NCBI RefSeq assembly: GCF_900128475.1
Contig: NZ_LT635836.1
Span: 138,526-202,525 of the forward strand
Source: Mediterranea massiliensis
GTDB lineage: Bacteria > Bacteroidota > Bacteroidia > Bacteroidales > Bacteroidaceae
Length of the DNA stretch: 64,000 nucleotides
Reading direction: 5' to 3'
The notes under the pieces: generated by a model
What the model was told of the DNA's origin: nothing
The model's input: the letters and a program-made list of their open reading frames with translations, nothing else
Databases searched by the model: none
Program-made: the position numbers and the translations under genes
Part shown: piece after piece, positions 54,196 through 63,139 of the stretch
Layout: every line of letters begins with the position of its first letter
How positions within the stretch are numbered: position 1 is the stretch's first letter

Positions 54196-55572
54196 GAATT
54201 CAACAATAAGATTAATAAGATGTTTGCCATTTTGAATATCATAAGAATGGGGGCCAGGTGCTAAAATTAAATCAACCTTTTTGCCATACTTGATACCTTC
54301 ATTGTATGCTCTAACGGACTGACCAAACCATACGCTTGTATCGTCAATTGTATGTACAAGCAATACAGGAACTTCCCATCTACGAATGTAATTATATGGA
54401 GAAATGTCTTTTGTCTTTTGTAAAAAATCTTCGTTCCCAGCATAGTAATCCATGACATCCGAAGGATTTCCATAACATTCATATGGATAACGTTCTAAAT
54501 CAGACATTCCGCAATGGGAAACAATAGCCTTGAATTTACAAGTCTCATTATGTTTACCAGCAATCAGCAGGCTTGAGAATCCGCCATATGACGCGCCATA
54601 GATTCCAATTCTATTGATATCCATAACCTTTGAATATTCCGTTGTAGCGAACACGACTCCTCTAAGAATGTCATCAACATCAATTGTTCCCACATTGTTA
54701 TTAATCCCATTGGTCCACTCAGGACTGATTCCAATAATACCTCTTCTTAATGGAATTATTACAAAGAACCCCTCTTGTCTAAATCTTTCATAAATGGAAC
54801 AGGAATCTGCGAAATTGGGTATTGGGATATTCGGTCCGCCAAGACAAACCACAATAGCTGGCGATATCCGTTCCTTTGCAACAGGCTCTATTACACAGAC
54901 ATATAAATCTTCATCATTGCAAAATTTATGAAAGTGAATATGAGAAGCTGTATTATCAGCAATTACCTTACTGATGCAACGACATGTAGATTCCCGTAAA
55001 TTTGAACTGTCAATATATATACTGCCATCAATAAGATTATATGAGTATGATTTCGTGCCTGCAGCACTGCTGTAAGATTTACTCTGCCATTTTAAGAAAA
55101 CATCTGCTCCAACTTGGCTAAATGACAAATTCCCATTAACTCCTAAATTGAATACCTGTTGTGGCTCATAGCAGTCGAAGACATTATTTTCTCTATTCAG
55201 AAATACTTCTTCGTTCTTGTCGCTTATAGGAATTGAGTAGAGGTATATGGTATACAATTCTTCTTTGCCTAAACTACATGGAGATGTGTATGCTACATAA
55301 TATGTCTGGTTTGATTCACAATAAAAGTCAGCACATTCTATTATTTTTTTATGTAGAGATAATATGTTGCCATTCCCTAAATCCCATCCTTGAACAAGAT
55401 GAGTTAGTTTGTCTTTTTCCGATTTCAATATTATTTCTTCACCTTTTGAGTGATAGAACCCATATTCATCACACCGCATTTGTTTTATTATAGACGGAGT
55501 AAAATCATATTTAAAAACGCCAAATTCTTGATTTGGCGTTAATGGGTATGGAATAAAGATTTTACGTTTCAT
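54157..55572 (-). CDS. S9 family serine peptidase (prolyl oligopeptidase type), tail altered by an IS
   Basis: 471 residues, no signal peptide, so cytoplasmic. Residues 1-215 are a beta-rich regulatory part. The alpha/beta-hydrolase half has PAIVVCLGGPN, the nucleophile in IGIYGASYGGFSSLL (Ser about 337), Asp in HTIDDTSVWFG and His in APGPHSYD. S9 enzymes cut short peptides, often after Pro. The last 12 residues (ISVPLKWDELNN) come from the inserted IS. The native end, restored from the other flank, was FFNNLTH plus stop. The catalytic triad is upstream of the change, so activity may survive. Starts 19 bp after the third methylthiotransferase. Confidence 0.88.
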   Translation of the reverse strand: MKRKIFIPYPLTPNQEFGVFKYDFTPSIIKQMRCDEYGFYHSKGEEIILKSEKDKLTHLVQGWDLGNGNILSLHKKIIECADFYCESNQTYYVAYTSPCSLGKEELYTIYLYSIPISDKNEEVFLNRENNVFDCYEPQQVFNLGVNGNLSFSQVGADVFLKWQSKSYSSAAGTKSYSYNLIDGSIYIDSSNLRESTCRCISKVIADNTASHIHFHKFCNDEDLYVCVIEPVAKERISPAIVVCLGGPNIPIPNFADSCSIYERFRQEGFFVIIPLRRGIIGISPEWTNGINNNVGTIDVDDILRGVVFATTEYSKVMDINRIGIYGASYGGFSSLLIAGKHNETCKFKAIVSHCGMSDLERYPYECYGNPSDVMDYYAGNEDFLQKTKDISPYNYIRRWEVPVLLVHTIDDTSVWFGQSVRAYNEGIKYGKKVDLILAPGPHSYDIQNGKHLINLIVEFISVPLKWDELNN

Positions 55573-55591
55573 CTTATGTTCAAAATTTACT

Positions 55592-56827
55592 TTAGAGACT
55601 TTTACTTACTGATTCATAAATTGCATTATACAACTTCTCCTTTTTATTCATCATCATTAGTTTCCTAAATATTGAGCAGCGTTTAACCTTTATCGATTCA
55701 GGGATATTATCTTTCATCTCATAAGCCTTTGTCCCCTGTCTTGGACTGAATTTATTAATATTTATATGATCAAAATTGCACCGTATAAGACAGTCAATGG
55801 TATCTAACACATCTGCTTCGGTCTCATTAGGGAATCCGACCAAAATCTGAGTGTGTTTGTTGACCTTGTATCCCTCTTTATTCATATCTTCCATACACTG
55901 AATGAATGGTTCAATGTTCGGATTACGGTTCATCGCTTTCAGGACACTTGGACTTGCAGACTGAATCGCACAACAGAAGTAATTTATAAAACCAGTTGCA
56001 AAATATGGTTTAAATTCATTGTAATGCTTTACAAATACATCAGGGTGTATATAACGTATCGCAATTGATATATTTGGTGCAAAGGAGTGAATCTCATTCA
56101 ATAGTGTAATGATATTTTCACCAAAGTCTGAACCATAGCAACCAACTTCATCGCCTACCATCATAAAGTTCTTATACCCAGCTTCTACACCCTCTTTAAA
56201 CTGTCTGATTACAAGCTCCTTTGAGACGCTTCTAAAATTGCCAATAGCCAATTTTGTCGCGCAATAGCTACAATTCCCGGGACAGCCATATGATACCTTG
56301 ATCTGGTACACATCCTTATCTTGCCAAATGTATTTTCGGAGGGTACACAGGTCGTATTGTTCCTTACAATTGCCTGTACCGCATAATTCATCTATTTTTA
56401 GCAACACTCTCTCCTCTTCATTGGGGATCCACTCATTTAGCTCGGCATCCAATGTCGGGTGGATATTATAATACACCTCACTTAATGGTGTCGTAGCTCC
56501 AATCAGTTCATTCAATCTATCCAACTGCTGATAGGTTAATAATAATGCAGATGGAGAGACCTCCAAAATACGTTTCTGCGCAAATGCTGGCAGACAGCCT
56601 CCAATGACGAACTTGGCCGATTGACTTCTATTCCTTTCGATATTTCCAATTATTTCTATCGCTTGATTTTCTTCATTATGAGTAACACCGCAACATGTCA
56701 TTACAACAATATCTGCATCCTGTACACACATAATACGCTCCCATGAGTTAACCTGAAAGAACTTGGCAATCCTTTCTGTTTCGTGCTTAAGTACTGCACA
56801 GCCATTTGATGTTATATATACTTTCAT
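55592..56827 (-). CDS. Variant radical SAM methylthiotransferase without TRAM domain
   Basis: 411 residues. N-terminal UPF0004 domain with the three auxiliary-cluster cysteines: SNGC (Cys10), TCCG (Cys45/46, an unusual CC pair) and GGCLP (Cys78). Radical SAM motif GCPGNCSYC (Cys182, 186, 189). Conserved later segments are QSASPSVLKAMNRN and VGFPNETEADVLDTI. An insert (about 120-165) has extra cysteines CGTGNC and C161. It ends after the TIM barrel with no TRAM domain, unlike tRNA-acting MiaB. This suggests a non-tRNA substrate. The ATG overlaps the M42 stop. Confidence 0.85.
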   Translation of the reverse strand: MKVYITSNGCAVLKHETERIAKFFQVNSWERIMCVQDADIVVMTCCGVTHNEENQAIEIIGNIERNRSQSAKFVIGGCLPAFAQKRILEVSPSALLLTYQQLDRLNELIGATTPLSEVYYNIHPTLDAELNEWIPNEEERVLLKIDELCGTGNCKEQYDLCTLRKYIWQDKDVYQIKVSYGCPGNCSYCATKLAIGNFRSVSKELVIRQFKEGVEAGYKNFMMVGDEVGCYGSDFGENIITLLNEIHSFAPNISIAIRYIHPDVFVKHYNEFKPYFATGFINYFCCAIQSASPSVLKAMNRNPNIEPFIQCMEDMNKEGYKVNKHTQILVGFPNETEADVLDTIDCLIRCNFDHININKFSPRQGTKAYEMKDNIPESIKVKRCSIFRKLMMMNKKEKLYNAIYESVSKSL

Positions 56828-57882
56828 AACAGTTTGTTTGTATTTATGAACAATATTGTTTCAACAATCAGTTCGATTGCAGATTCAACATCCCTTAAAT
56901 CACACATTTCGACTTGAGTATGCATATATCTATTGGGAATACTCAACAACAAGGTCTTGACTCCTTTGCTGGAAACTTGAAGTGAAGCAGTATTCGTACC
57001 TCCAGTAGATATGGAATTTGCATTAAGTTGAACATCTACGCCGGCATCCTTAGCAACACTCCTTGCAATATTCACCATTTCCCTATTACAATCCGTATTG
57101 CAATTTATTACAGGACCTCGTCCCAATGCAATGTCTCCATATTTCTTTTTGCTGATATTGGGAACATCTGTTGCAAAGCCGACATCAACAGATATGGACA
57201 TCTGTGGTTCAATATTGCCAACACAGACTTTTGCACCCTTACAACCGACCTCTTCCTGAACTGTTGCTACAGCACAGACACCTATATGTAAATTTTCTTT
57301 TGATAACCGTCTGATTGCTTCCGCAATAACAAATACCCCAATCTTATCATCCAATCCTTTGGATACGATACGGTTTTCATCAATAAAAAAGTAATTTGGA
57401 CGGAACGATACGACATCTCCAACCGAAATCATTTCCAAGACATTTTCCTTGCTTAATCCCGTGTCAATCCATAACTCTTCCAACTCTACCACTTTTGCCC
57501 TTTCGTCGGGTTTCTGAACATGGATAGGTCTTTTGCCGATAACACCTGGAACCACTTTATTATCCGACGTATGAATTTCAACTATTGAACCAGGTAATGT
57601 TGCACAATCAATTCCTCCATTTTGACGGACATACAAAAAACCCATATCATCAATATAAGTTACTTGAAAGCCAATCTCATCAATATGCGCTTCAATAAGA
57701 ATCCGTTTGCTTGATGATGAATTCAAAACAGCATAACAATTATTGAGACTATCTCTGAAAACTTTTGAGAATGGCTTAACATACTCTTCGTACAGCACCA
57801 AAGCATCTTCCTCAAATCCAGAAACACTATATGAATTCATCAGTTTCTCAAGAAAGAGCCTTTCTTCTAATATCTTTTTCAT
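56824..57882 (-). CDS. M42 family aminopeptidase (glutamyl aminopeptidase/cellulase M type)
   Basis: About 352 residues from ATG 57882 (MKKILEERLFLEKLMNSYSV); an ATG at 57936 overlaps the M18 gene. Metal ligands: AHIDEIG, KGLDDKIG, TVQEEVGCKGAK (catalytic Glu pair), ISVDVG and YMHTQVEMCD. Members form large cytosolic dodecamers that trim peptides from the N-terminus. Tight coupling to modification enzymes suggests leader or follower removal. Confidence 0.93.
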   Translation of the reverse strand: MKKILEERLFLEKLMNSYSVSGFEEDALVLYEEYVKPFSKVFRDSLNNCYAVLNSSSSKRILIEAHIDEIGFQVTYIDDMGFLYVRQNGGIDCATLPGSIVEIHTSDNKVVPGVIGKRPIHVQKPDERAKVVELEELWIDTGLSKENVLEMISVGDVVSFRPNYFFIDENRIVSKGLDDKIGVFVIAEAIRRLSKENLHIGVCAVATVQEEVGCKGAKVCVGNIEPQMSISVDVGFATDVPNISKKKYGDIALGRGPVINCNTDCNREMVNIARSVAKDAGVDVQLNANSISTGGTNTASLQVSSKGVKTLLLSIPNRYMHTQVEMCDLRDVESAIELIVETILFINTNKLL

Positions 57883-57916
57883 CTGACGACAAACCTGATT
57901 ATGATTAATTAATTTC

Positions 57917-59212
57917 TTAACTTCGCATATAAGCACTCAAAGCCCTATGGAGAGTATACATATCAGACAATGATGTTGTTTCTTTTATTGAGTGTCCAGC
58001 CCAGGTCGCAACTCCTATGTCGACACATTTAATCGGAGCCCCCATCGCAGCAATAGTTGAAAGTGTATTTCCACCTGTTACATCATTGTTACTCATCTGA
58101 TATTGATATGGGATATTTTCTTTTTGAAACAAAGAAACCATTATAGCCTCACTCTCGGCATCAGTAGCATAACGAAGACGAGTATCGGTTTTAATAACGG
58201 GTCCCTTACACATGATGGGACGATTAGTAGTATCACTCAGTTCTGGATGGTTCGGGTGTACGGACGATGCAAAATCCAAACTAACGCAAAAACTGTTTTC
58301 CATACATTGTGATGTTTTATAGATTTCATGTCCCATAGCTTTGAGAATTCTCTCTACAACACTATGGTATATATTAGAAGCTGCGCCCTGCTTTGAAATG
58401 CTGCCACATTCTTCATTGTCCCATATAGCAAGCGACAAGGTCTTTTTTTGCAGTTTTGCATTTATTATAGACATAAGCCCTGCATAAACATATGCAACGC
58501 AATCTATTCTAGAAGACAACAAGAAATCCTTATTTTGTCCTACTATTGTCGCTTTGTCAGTGTTATAAAAACAGAGCTCCATACTTAAGATATCCTCAGG
58601 TAATACACTCAAAGACTCTGCGACAAGAGTATGGACAAAGTTCTGGTAGGCGTCTCTGTCTATTGTTCCGACAATCGGCATCATGTCATATTGCGCACTG
58701 ATTCCGCCTCCCTCTTTGCCTGTTTTTTTACTATGAAAGGGTGTGGAAGGTATTACAGCTATCGGTTCATTGATTTTTACAGTTTTCTCTATAGGACTGT
58801 ATATGTCATCGCTTTTTATGAATACGCGTCCAGCTATTGATAATGGTCTATCAAACCATGTGGAAAGTTGCGGTCCACCATAGGGCTCAATATTTATTTT
58901 AACGAGACCGCCTTCTGCATACACTTCTGGCAATGACTTCAAATGCAAACATGGAAAGTCACTATGGGCTGCTATGACTTTCAATCCATTATCAGGCAAA
59001 TCCTCGCCAATGGCAAATGCAAATAACGTGGAGTTGTTCTTAGTAACATACACTTTATCTCCTGGATATAAGGCTGGGAACTCTTTACATAGGTCCAATT
59101 TCTTAAATCCTGCATTATCAAGAATGGAAGATGTGTTTTTTACTACCAAATACTTGGATGGGGAATCATCCAACATCTTCATTAGGCCTGCAATATATTC
59201 GTTATAATCCAT
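57917..59212 (-). CDS. M18 family aminopeptidase (aspartyl aminopeptidase type)
   Basis: 431 residues. Metal ligands and family blocks: IAAHSDFPCLHLKS, SSRIDCVAYVYAGLMSI, WDNEECGSISKQGAASN, and GVATWAGHSIKETTSLSDMY with the final His. M18 enzymes remove N-terminal acidic residues from peptides in the cytosol. Starts 11 bp after the SPASM-2 stop. Confidence 0.93.
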   Translation of the reverse strand: MDYNEYIAGLMKMLDDSPSKYLVVKNTSSILDNAGFKKLDLCKEFPALYPGDKVYVTKNNSTLFAFAIGEDLPDNGLKVIAAHSDFPCLHLKSLPEVYAEGGLVKINIEPYGGPQLSTWFDRPLSIAGRVFIKSDDIYSPIEKTVKINEPIAVIPSTPFHSKKTGKEGGGISAQYDMMPIVGTIDRDAYQNFVHTLVAESLSVLPEDILSMELCFYNTDKATIVGQNKDFLLSSRIDCVAYVYAGLMSIINAKLQKKTLSLAIWDNEECGSISKQGAASNIYHSVVERILKAMGHEIYKTSQCMENSFCVSLDFASSVHPNHPELSDTTNRPIMCKGPVIKTDTRLRYATDAESEAIMVSLFQKENIPYQYQMSNNDVTGGNTLSTIAAMGAPIKCVDIGVATWAGHSIKETTSLSDMYTLHRALSAYMRS

Positions 59213-59223
59213 GTGTCACCGTT

Positions 59224-60513
59224 TTATATATCGTAATGTTTTAATATAAACCTTTCTAGAAAATATCGCATTGAAACGCAATATGCACAACGTGCATCTT
59301 CATCCATGGTGCAATTATCTGTATAACATCCTCCCGCACAATGCCATTTGCATGCACAAGACTTACATCTATCAAACTTATGCTGATTATAGCCCAGAAT
59401 CTCTGTTAATTTATCTTCATCAATTATGATTTCACCATTTTCACTGACATTGCCAAAAATAAACTTATCATACAAAACATCCTTACTCGATGAGACGCAA
59501 TGACATATAGACAAAGTCCCCTCTGCTGTCAAAACGAACTTTCCAGGACAATATCTGTCTGCAAGGCATATTACGGCATTCCAATAAGGACAAATAAGGT
59601 ATATGCCTTTTTCTTTCGCAATTTCTTGTGCTTCAAAGAAGTTATCTACGAACTGTTTATAATATAGTTTTCTGCTTTCAATAGTCGGGAAATAACTGTC
59701 CGAAATTAAGGATTTGAACGAGACCTTTTTCACTAACGGCATTACATCGGCCATATGATGTATCATTTCATCCATCCTGTTTACATTTTCATTCGTAATT
59801 ACAGTATTTAATGCCACATCTAAACCATACTCAGCAAACTTGTTGATATTATTCTTCACAAGTTCATAATTCCCGCGCTGTTTGTTCTGTATATCCTCAA
59901 GTATATCAAATGAAACAGATAGGCTGATGTTGTTTGACTTGCAATAATGCATAATCTCCTCGGAGATGATGGAGCCATTAGTCACCAATGATACTGGCAA
60001 TTCTTTTCCTCTATCTGCATTCTTACGATACGCATAGTCCAATGCTGGCTTCAGTACTCCCCAAGACAGTAATGGTTCCCCACCACCCAAAACAGATATG
60101 GTCAAACGTTCATTGACCGCTCTTTGGGTATCCAAGAAATAATCAAGAGCCGAATACAATTTATTGATAGATATCTCCATACCTGAGCGTCCATGCGCGG
60201 AGTAACAATAGCTACAGTGAAAGTTGCATTTGTTATTGGGCAGTATCATCATATTAAGAAGTCCTCTTTCATCCTTTGATGTATAATACACCTTTTTTAT
60301 CGGGTCATTCAAGTGCTGCAATATGATATCCACCTTGTCTTTATGCTTATACTCTCTGCCCTCTATTGCATTTCGCAATTCATCAATGACTTCTAACGGC
60401 ACTATTTGGGCATAACCGACCAATGGCAGGTAAATGATCCAGTTCCCTACATGTTTACCATAAGTGATTTCAATAGGATAAATATCCTTGCAAGTTAATG
60501 ATAACGTTTCCAT
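59224..60513 (-). CDS. Radical SAM/SPASM peptide-modifying enzyme 2
   Basis: About 429 residues from ATG 60513; a TTG at 60519 precedes it. Residues 1-90 (IYPIEITYGKHVGNWIIYLP...) could be a recognition domain but I cannot prove an RRE fold. Radical SAM motif NKCNFHCSYC (Cys96, 100, 103); SVLGGGEPLLSW is the GGEP SAM contact. The C-terminal SPASM region has CPGKF, ICHC, CKSCACKWHCAGGC and CAYC, enough for two auxiliary clusters. SPASM proteins commonly crosslink or epimerise ribosomal peptides or mature sulfatases. It starts 2 bp after the RimO-like stop. Confidence 0.9.
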   Translation of the reverse strand: METLSLTCKDIYPIEITYGKHVGNWIIYLPLVGYAQIVPLEVIDELRNAIEGREYKHKDKVDIILQHLNDPIKKVYYTSKDERGLLNMMILPNNKCNFHCSYCYSAHGRSGMEISINKLYSALDYFLDTQRAVNERLTISVLGGGEPLLSWGVLKPALDYAYRKNADRGKELPVSLVTNGSIISEEIMHYCKSNNISLSVSFDILEDIQNKQRGNYELVKNNINKFAEYGLDVALNTVITNENVNRMDEMIHHMADVMPLVKKVSFKSLISDSYFPTIESRKLYYKQFVDNFFEAQEIAKEKGIYLICPYWNAVICLADRYCPGKFVLTAEGTLSICHCVSSSKDVLYDKFIFGNVSENGEIIIDEDKLTEILGYNQHKFDRCKSCACKWHCAGGCYTDNCTMDEDARCAYCVSMRYFLERFILKHYDI

Positions 60514-60515
60514 AA

Positions 60516-61799
60516 TCAATTGATAATTTCTCCATTAATATCCTTTCCTCTCACACCAGTAATCTTGACATTGTAGAAGTCACCAATATTCAAGCTGAGA
60601 TTGGATGACACATATATCTTAGGATCAGCCATTGGAGTACTATGTTCTCCTCGTCCAATATAATACTCTCCATACTTCTCATCTATAATAACTTTCTCGA
60701 ACGTTCCAACTAAAGAACCATTTAGGCTCTCATAGATTGAACTCTGCAAAGACATAAGTGACAACGCTCTTTCAATCTTAACACTTTGAGGAATATTATC
60801 CACATAATTCTTATCACAATATGTACCCGATTGGTGCGAATAGGCAAATACGCCCATGCGCTCAAAACGCTGTTCTTTGACAAATTCATACAATTCATCA
60901 AAATCTGATTGTGTTTCACCTGGATGTCCCGTCATTACAGTCGTACGAAGATAAATACCGGGAACCCTATCTCTGATAGTGGCAATCAATTCTGTCAATT
61001 GCTCCTTTGTCATATTTCTCCGCATCAACTTCAACATTTTGGTATTGCAATGTTGAATAGCCATATCCAAATAGTTGCAAACATTTTCTCGTTGCCGTAT
61101 AGTATCCAACAGATCCAATGGGAAACCTACTGGATAGGCGTAATGCAGTCTAATCCACTCTACACCATCTATATCAGCAATTCTGTTCACTAGTTCTGCG
61201 ATTCGCTTATCTTTATATATATCTAAACCATAGGCCGTAAGATTCTGCGCAACAAATTGAAGCTCTTTTACTCCATTCTTAACCAAATACCTTGCTTCGT
61301 CCACCAGTTCCTTAATGTCATACGATGTCAGCGGACCATTTATTTTAGGTTTAATACAGTATGAACAGGGCGAATTACATCCTTCTGAAATTTTAAGATA
61401 CGCATAATGGATAGGAGTTGTCAAGGTTCGTTCATGCGTAATCAGAGACTTACTTCCTAACTCAACCAATATGTTTCCCCAATCGAAATTACCATATATT
61501 CTATCCACTTCAGGAATATCTATCCTTAACTTTTCGCCACGTTTTTGGGAATAGCAGCCCATTACCCAAAGTTCTTTAATTTTACACTCCGACTTTCTCT
61601 TCGCATACAGTTTGAGTAATTGCAGAGAATCACTATCCGCATTCCCGATAAACCCGCAAGTATTTATTATGGCTATATCAAAAAGAGAATTACTCTCACC
61701 AAACACGACATCGTGCCCAGCCATCAATAATTGCTTCATCAGTTTCTCGCAATCAACAAGATTCTTGAAACAGCCTATATTAATAACATTGATTCTCAT
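60516..61799 (-). CDS. RimO-like radical SAM methylthiotransferase
   Basis: 427 residues from ATG 61799, which overlaps the preceding stop (TGATG). Auxiliary-cluster Cys10 (NIGCFKNLVDCE), Cys48 (INTCGF), Cys82 (VMGCYS); radical SAM EGCNSPCSYC (Cys141, 145, 148). RimO hallmarks: LKISEGC, LHYAYPVGFP, YLDMAIQHCNTKMLKLMRRN, RTTVMTGHPGET, and a C-terminal TRAM-like domain. RimO beta-methylthiolates Asp89 of ribosomal protein S12. A housekeeping rimO would be expected elsewhere, so this island copy likely has another protein or peptide target. Confidence 0.85.
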   Translation of the reverse strand: MRINVINIGCFKNLVDCEKLMKQLLMAGHDVVFGESNSLFDIAIINTCGFIGNADSDSLQLLKLYAKRKSECKIKELWVMGCYSQKRGEKLRIDIPEVDRIYGNFDWGNILVELGSKSLITHERTLTTPIHYAYLKISEGCNSPCSYCIKPKINGPLTSYDIKELVDEARYLVKNGVKELQFVAQNLTAYGLDIYKDKRIAELVNRIADIDGVEWIRLHYAYPVGFPLDLLDTIRQRENVCNYLDMAIQHCNTKMLKLMRRNMTKEQLTELIATIRDRVPGIYLRTTVMTGHPGETQSDFDELYEFVKEQRFERMGVFAYSHQSGTYCDKNYVDNIPQSVKIERALSLMSLQSSIYESLNGSLVGTFEKVIIDEKYGEYYIGRGEHSTPMADPKIYVSSNLSLNIGDFYNVKITGVRGKDINGEIIN

Positions 61800-63139
61800 C
61801 AGCAACAAGATTGTCTATTTGAACAATGCCCATAAAGATATTTGGGCGAAACACTATCTACTACCACCTTAACGCACTGATTTATCTCTATGTCATCAGC
61901 AGCAATAATGACAGTACGATGATTCATATCCCTACCAAATGATTGATTCAGACTATTCTTTCCCTCCACAATCACATCTAGCTGTTTGCCTATCAGTTCC
62001 TGCATCTTATCCAATTTGATGGAATCGTTAAGTTCTTTGATAATCTCGTATCGTTTTTGCTTTTCTTCCTCACAAACATCATCTACATAGATTCTTGAGG
62101 CTATAGTCTTTGAACGCATTGAAAAACGGAATACATTGATATCATCGAATTGCAGGAGCTTGACAAGTTCAACCGTTCTCTGAAAATCCTTCCATGTCTC
62201 ACCACAGAATCCCACCATTATATCTGTTATGATAGATATATCTGGAATCATAGAACGGATACGCTTTACTCTTTTTATAAACATGTCGGCAGTGTATCCT
62301 CTATTCATCCGCTTCAACACCTCATCTGATGCAGATTGAATTGGCAGATGGAGCACATGCATTATATTAGGATAATCCAAAATTGTTTGAACGATGTCGT
62401 CTGATAGATACGAAGGATGAGAAGAGAGAAACTTGATTCTTAAATTCGGGCATGTCTCGGCCACCATTCCAAGAAGCATAGCGAAGTCATATACCTTCCC
62501 GTCAGAAGCATCCAACCATTTATATTTATCAATCAAGTGTCCAACCAAAGTAAGTTCCTTGTACCCCTTGTCTGCAATATCGAGAGCTTCGCCAATAATG
62601 GATTTTACACTCCTGCAGTGTTCTTTCCCTCTCGTTATCGGCTCTATGCAATATGAACAATTCTGATTACACCCTTTCATTACATTAATGGCAGCAGTGG
62701 TAGCATCTTCAATCTCCCGAATGGGCAATATATCCTCATACAATTCATCATTGCCGTCAACAACTGCAATCAGATGATTGTCACCCTTGCCTACTTTATC
62801 TAATAAAGTAGGCAGTGCCCTATAACAATTCGGATTGGCAATGATGTTCACATATGGATATTTTTCAAAGAGGGTCTGTTCAAGCAATGATGCGAAGCAT
62901 CCTGTAATAACTATTGTTTTTCTTTTAATGTCATCTTCAGCCTCAAAATATGCCAACCGTTCATATATTTTATTGTGCCCATCCTCTCTTACCGAACACG
63001 AATTGAGGATAACTATATCCGAAGAACTGATATCTTCAGTATATTGATATCCATTATTAGACAATATTGCTATAATGACTTCGCTATCGCAAATATTCAT
63101 TCTGCAACCATATGTTTCAATATAGAAGGTTTTCATCAT
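61799..63139 (-). CDS. MiaB-like radical SAM methylthiotransferase
   Basis: 446 residues from ATG 63139, overlapping the SPASM-1 stop (ATGA); an in-frame ATG at 63217 lies inside that gene. Cys12 (ETYGCRMNICDSE), Cys48 (LNSCSVRED), Cys81 (TGCFAS); radical SAM KGCNQNCSYC (Cys157, 161, 164), HLPIQSASDEVLKRMNRGYT, VGFCGET. A TRAM domain follows (GKQLDVIVEGKNS...RDMNHRTVII). MiaB methylthiolates i6A37 of tRNA. The tail ends RQSCC, which is unusual. Probably paralogous to the host miaB. Confidence 0.86.
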   Translation of the reverse strand: MMKTFYIETYGCRMNICDSEVIIAILSNNGYQYTEDISSSDIVILNSCSVREDGHNKIYERLAYFEAEDDIKRKTIVITGCFASLLEQTLFEKYPYVNIIANPNCYRALPTLLDKVGKGDNHLIAVVDGNDELYEDILPIREIEDATTAAINVMKGCNQNCSYCIEPITRGKEHCRSVKSIIGEALDIADKGYKELTLVGHLIDKYKWLDASDGKVYDFAMLLGMVAETCPNLRIKFLSSHPSYLSDDIVQTILDYPNIMHVLHLPIQSASDEVLKRMNRGYTADMFIKRVKRIRSMIPDISIITDIMVGFCGETWKDFQRTVELVKLLQFDDINVFRFSMRSKTIASRIYVDDVCEEEKQKRYEIIKELNDSIKLDKMQELIGKQLDVIVEGKNSLNQSFGRDMNHRTVIIAADDIEINQCVKVVVDSVSPKYLYGHCSNRQSCC

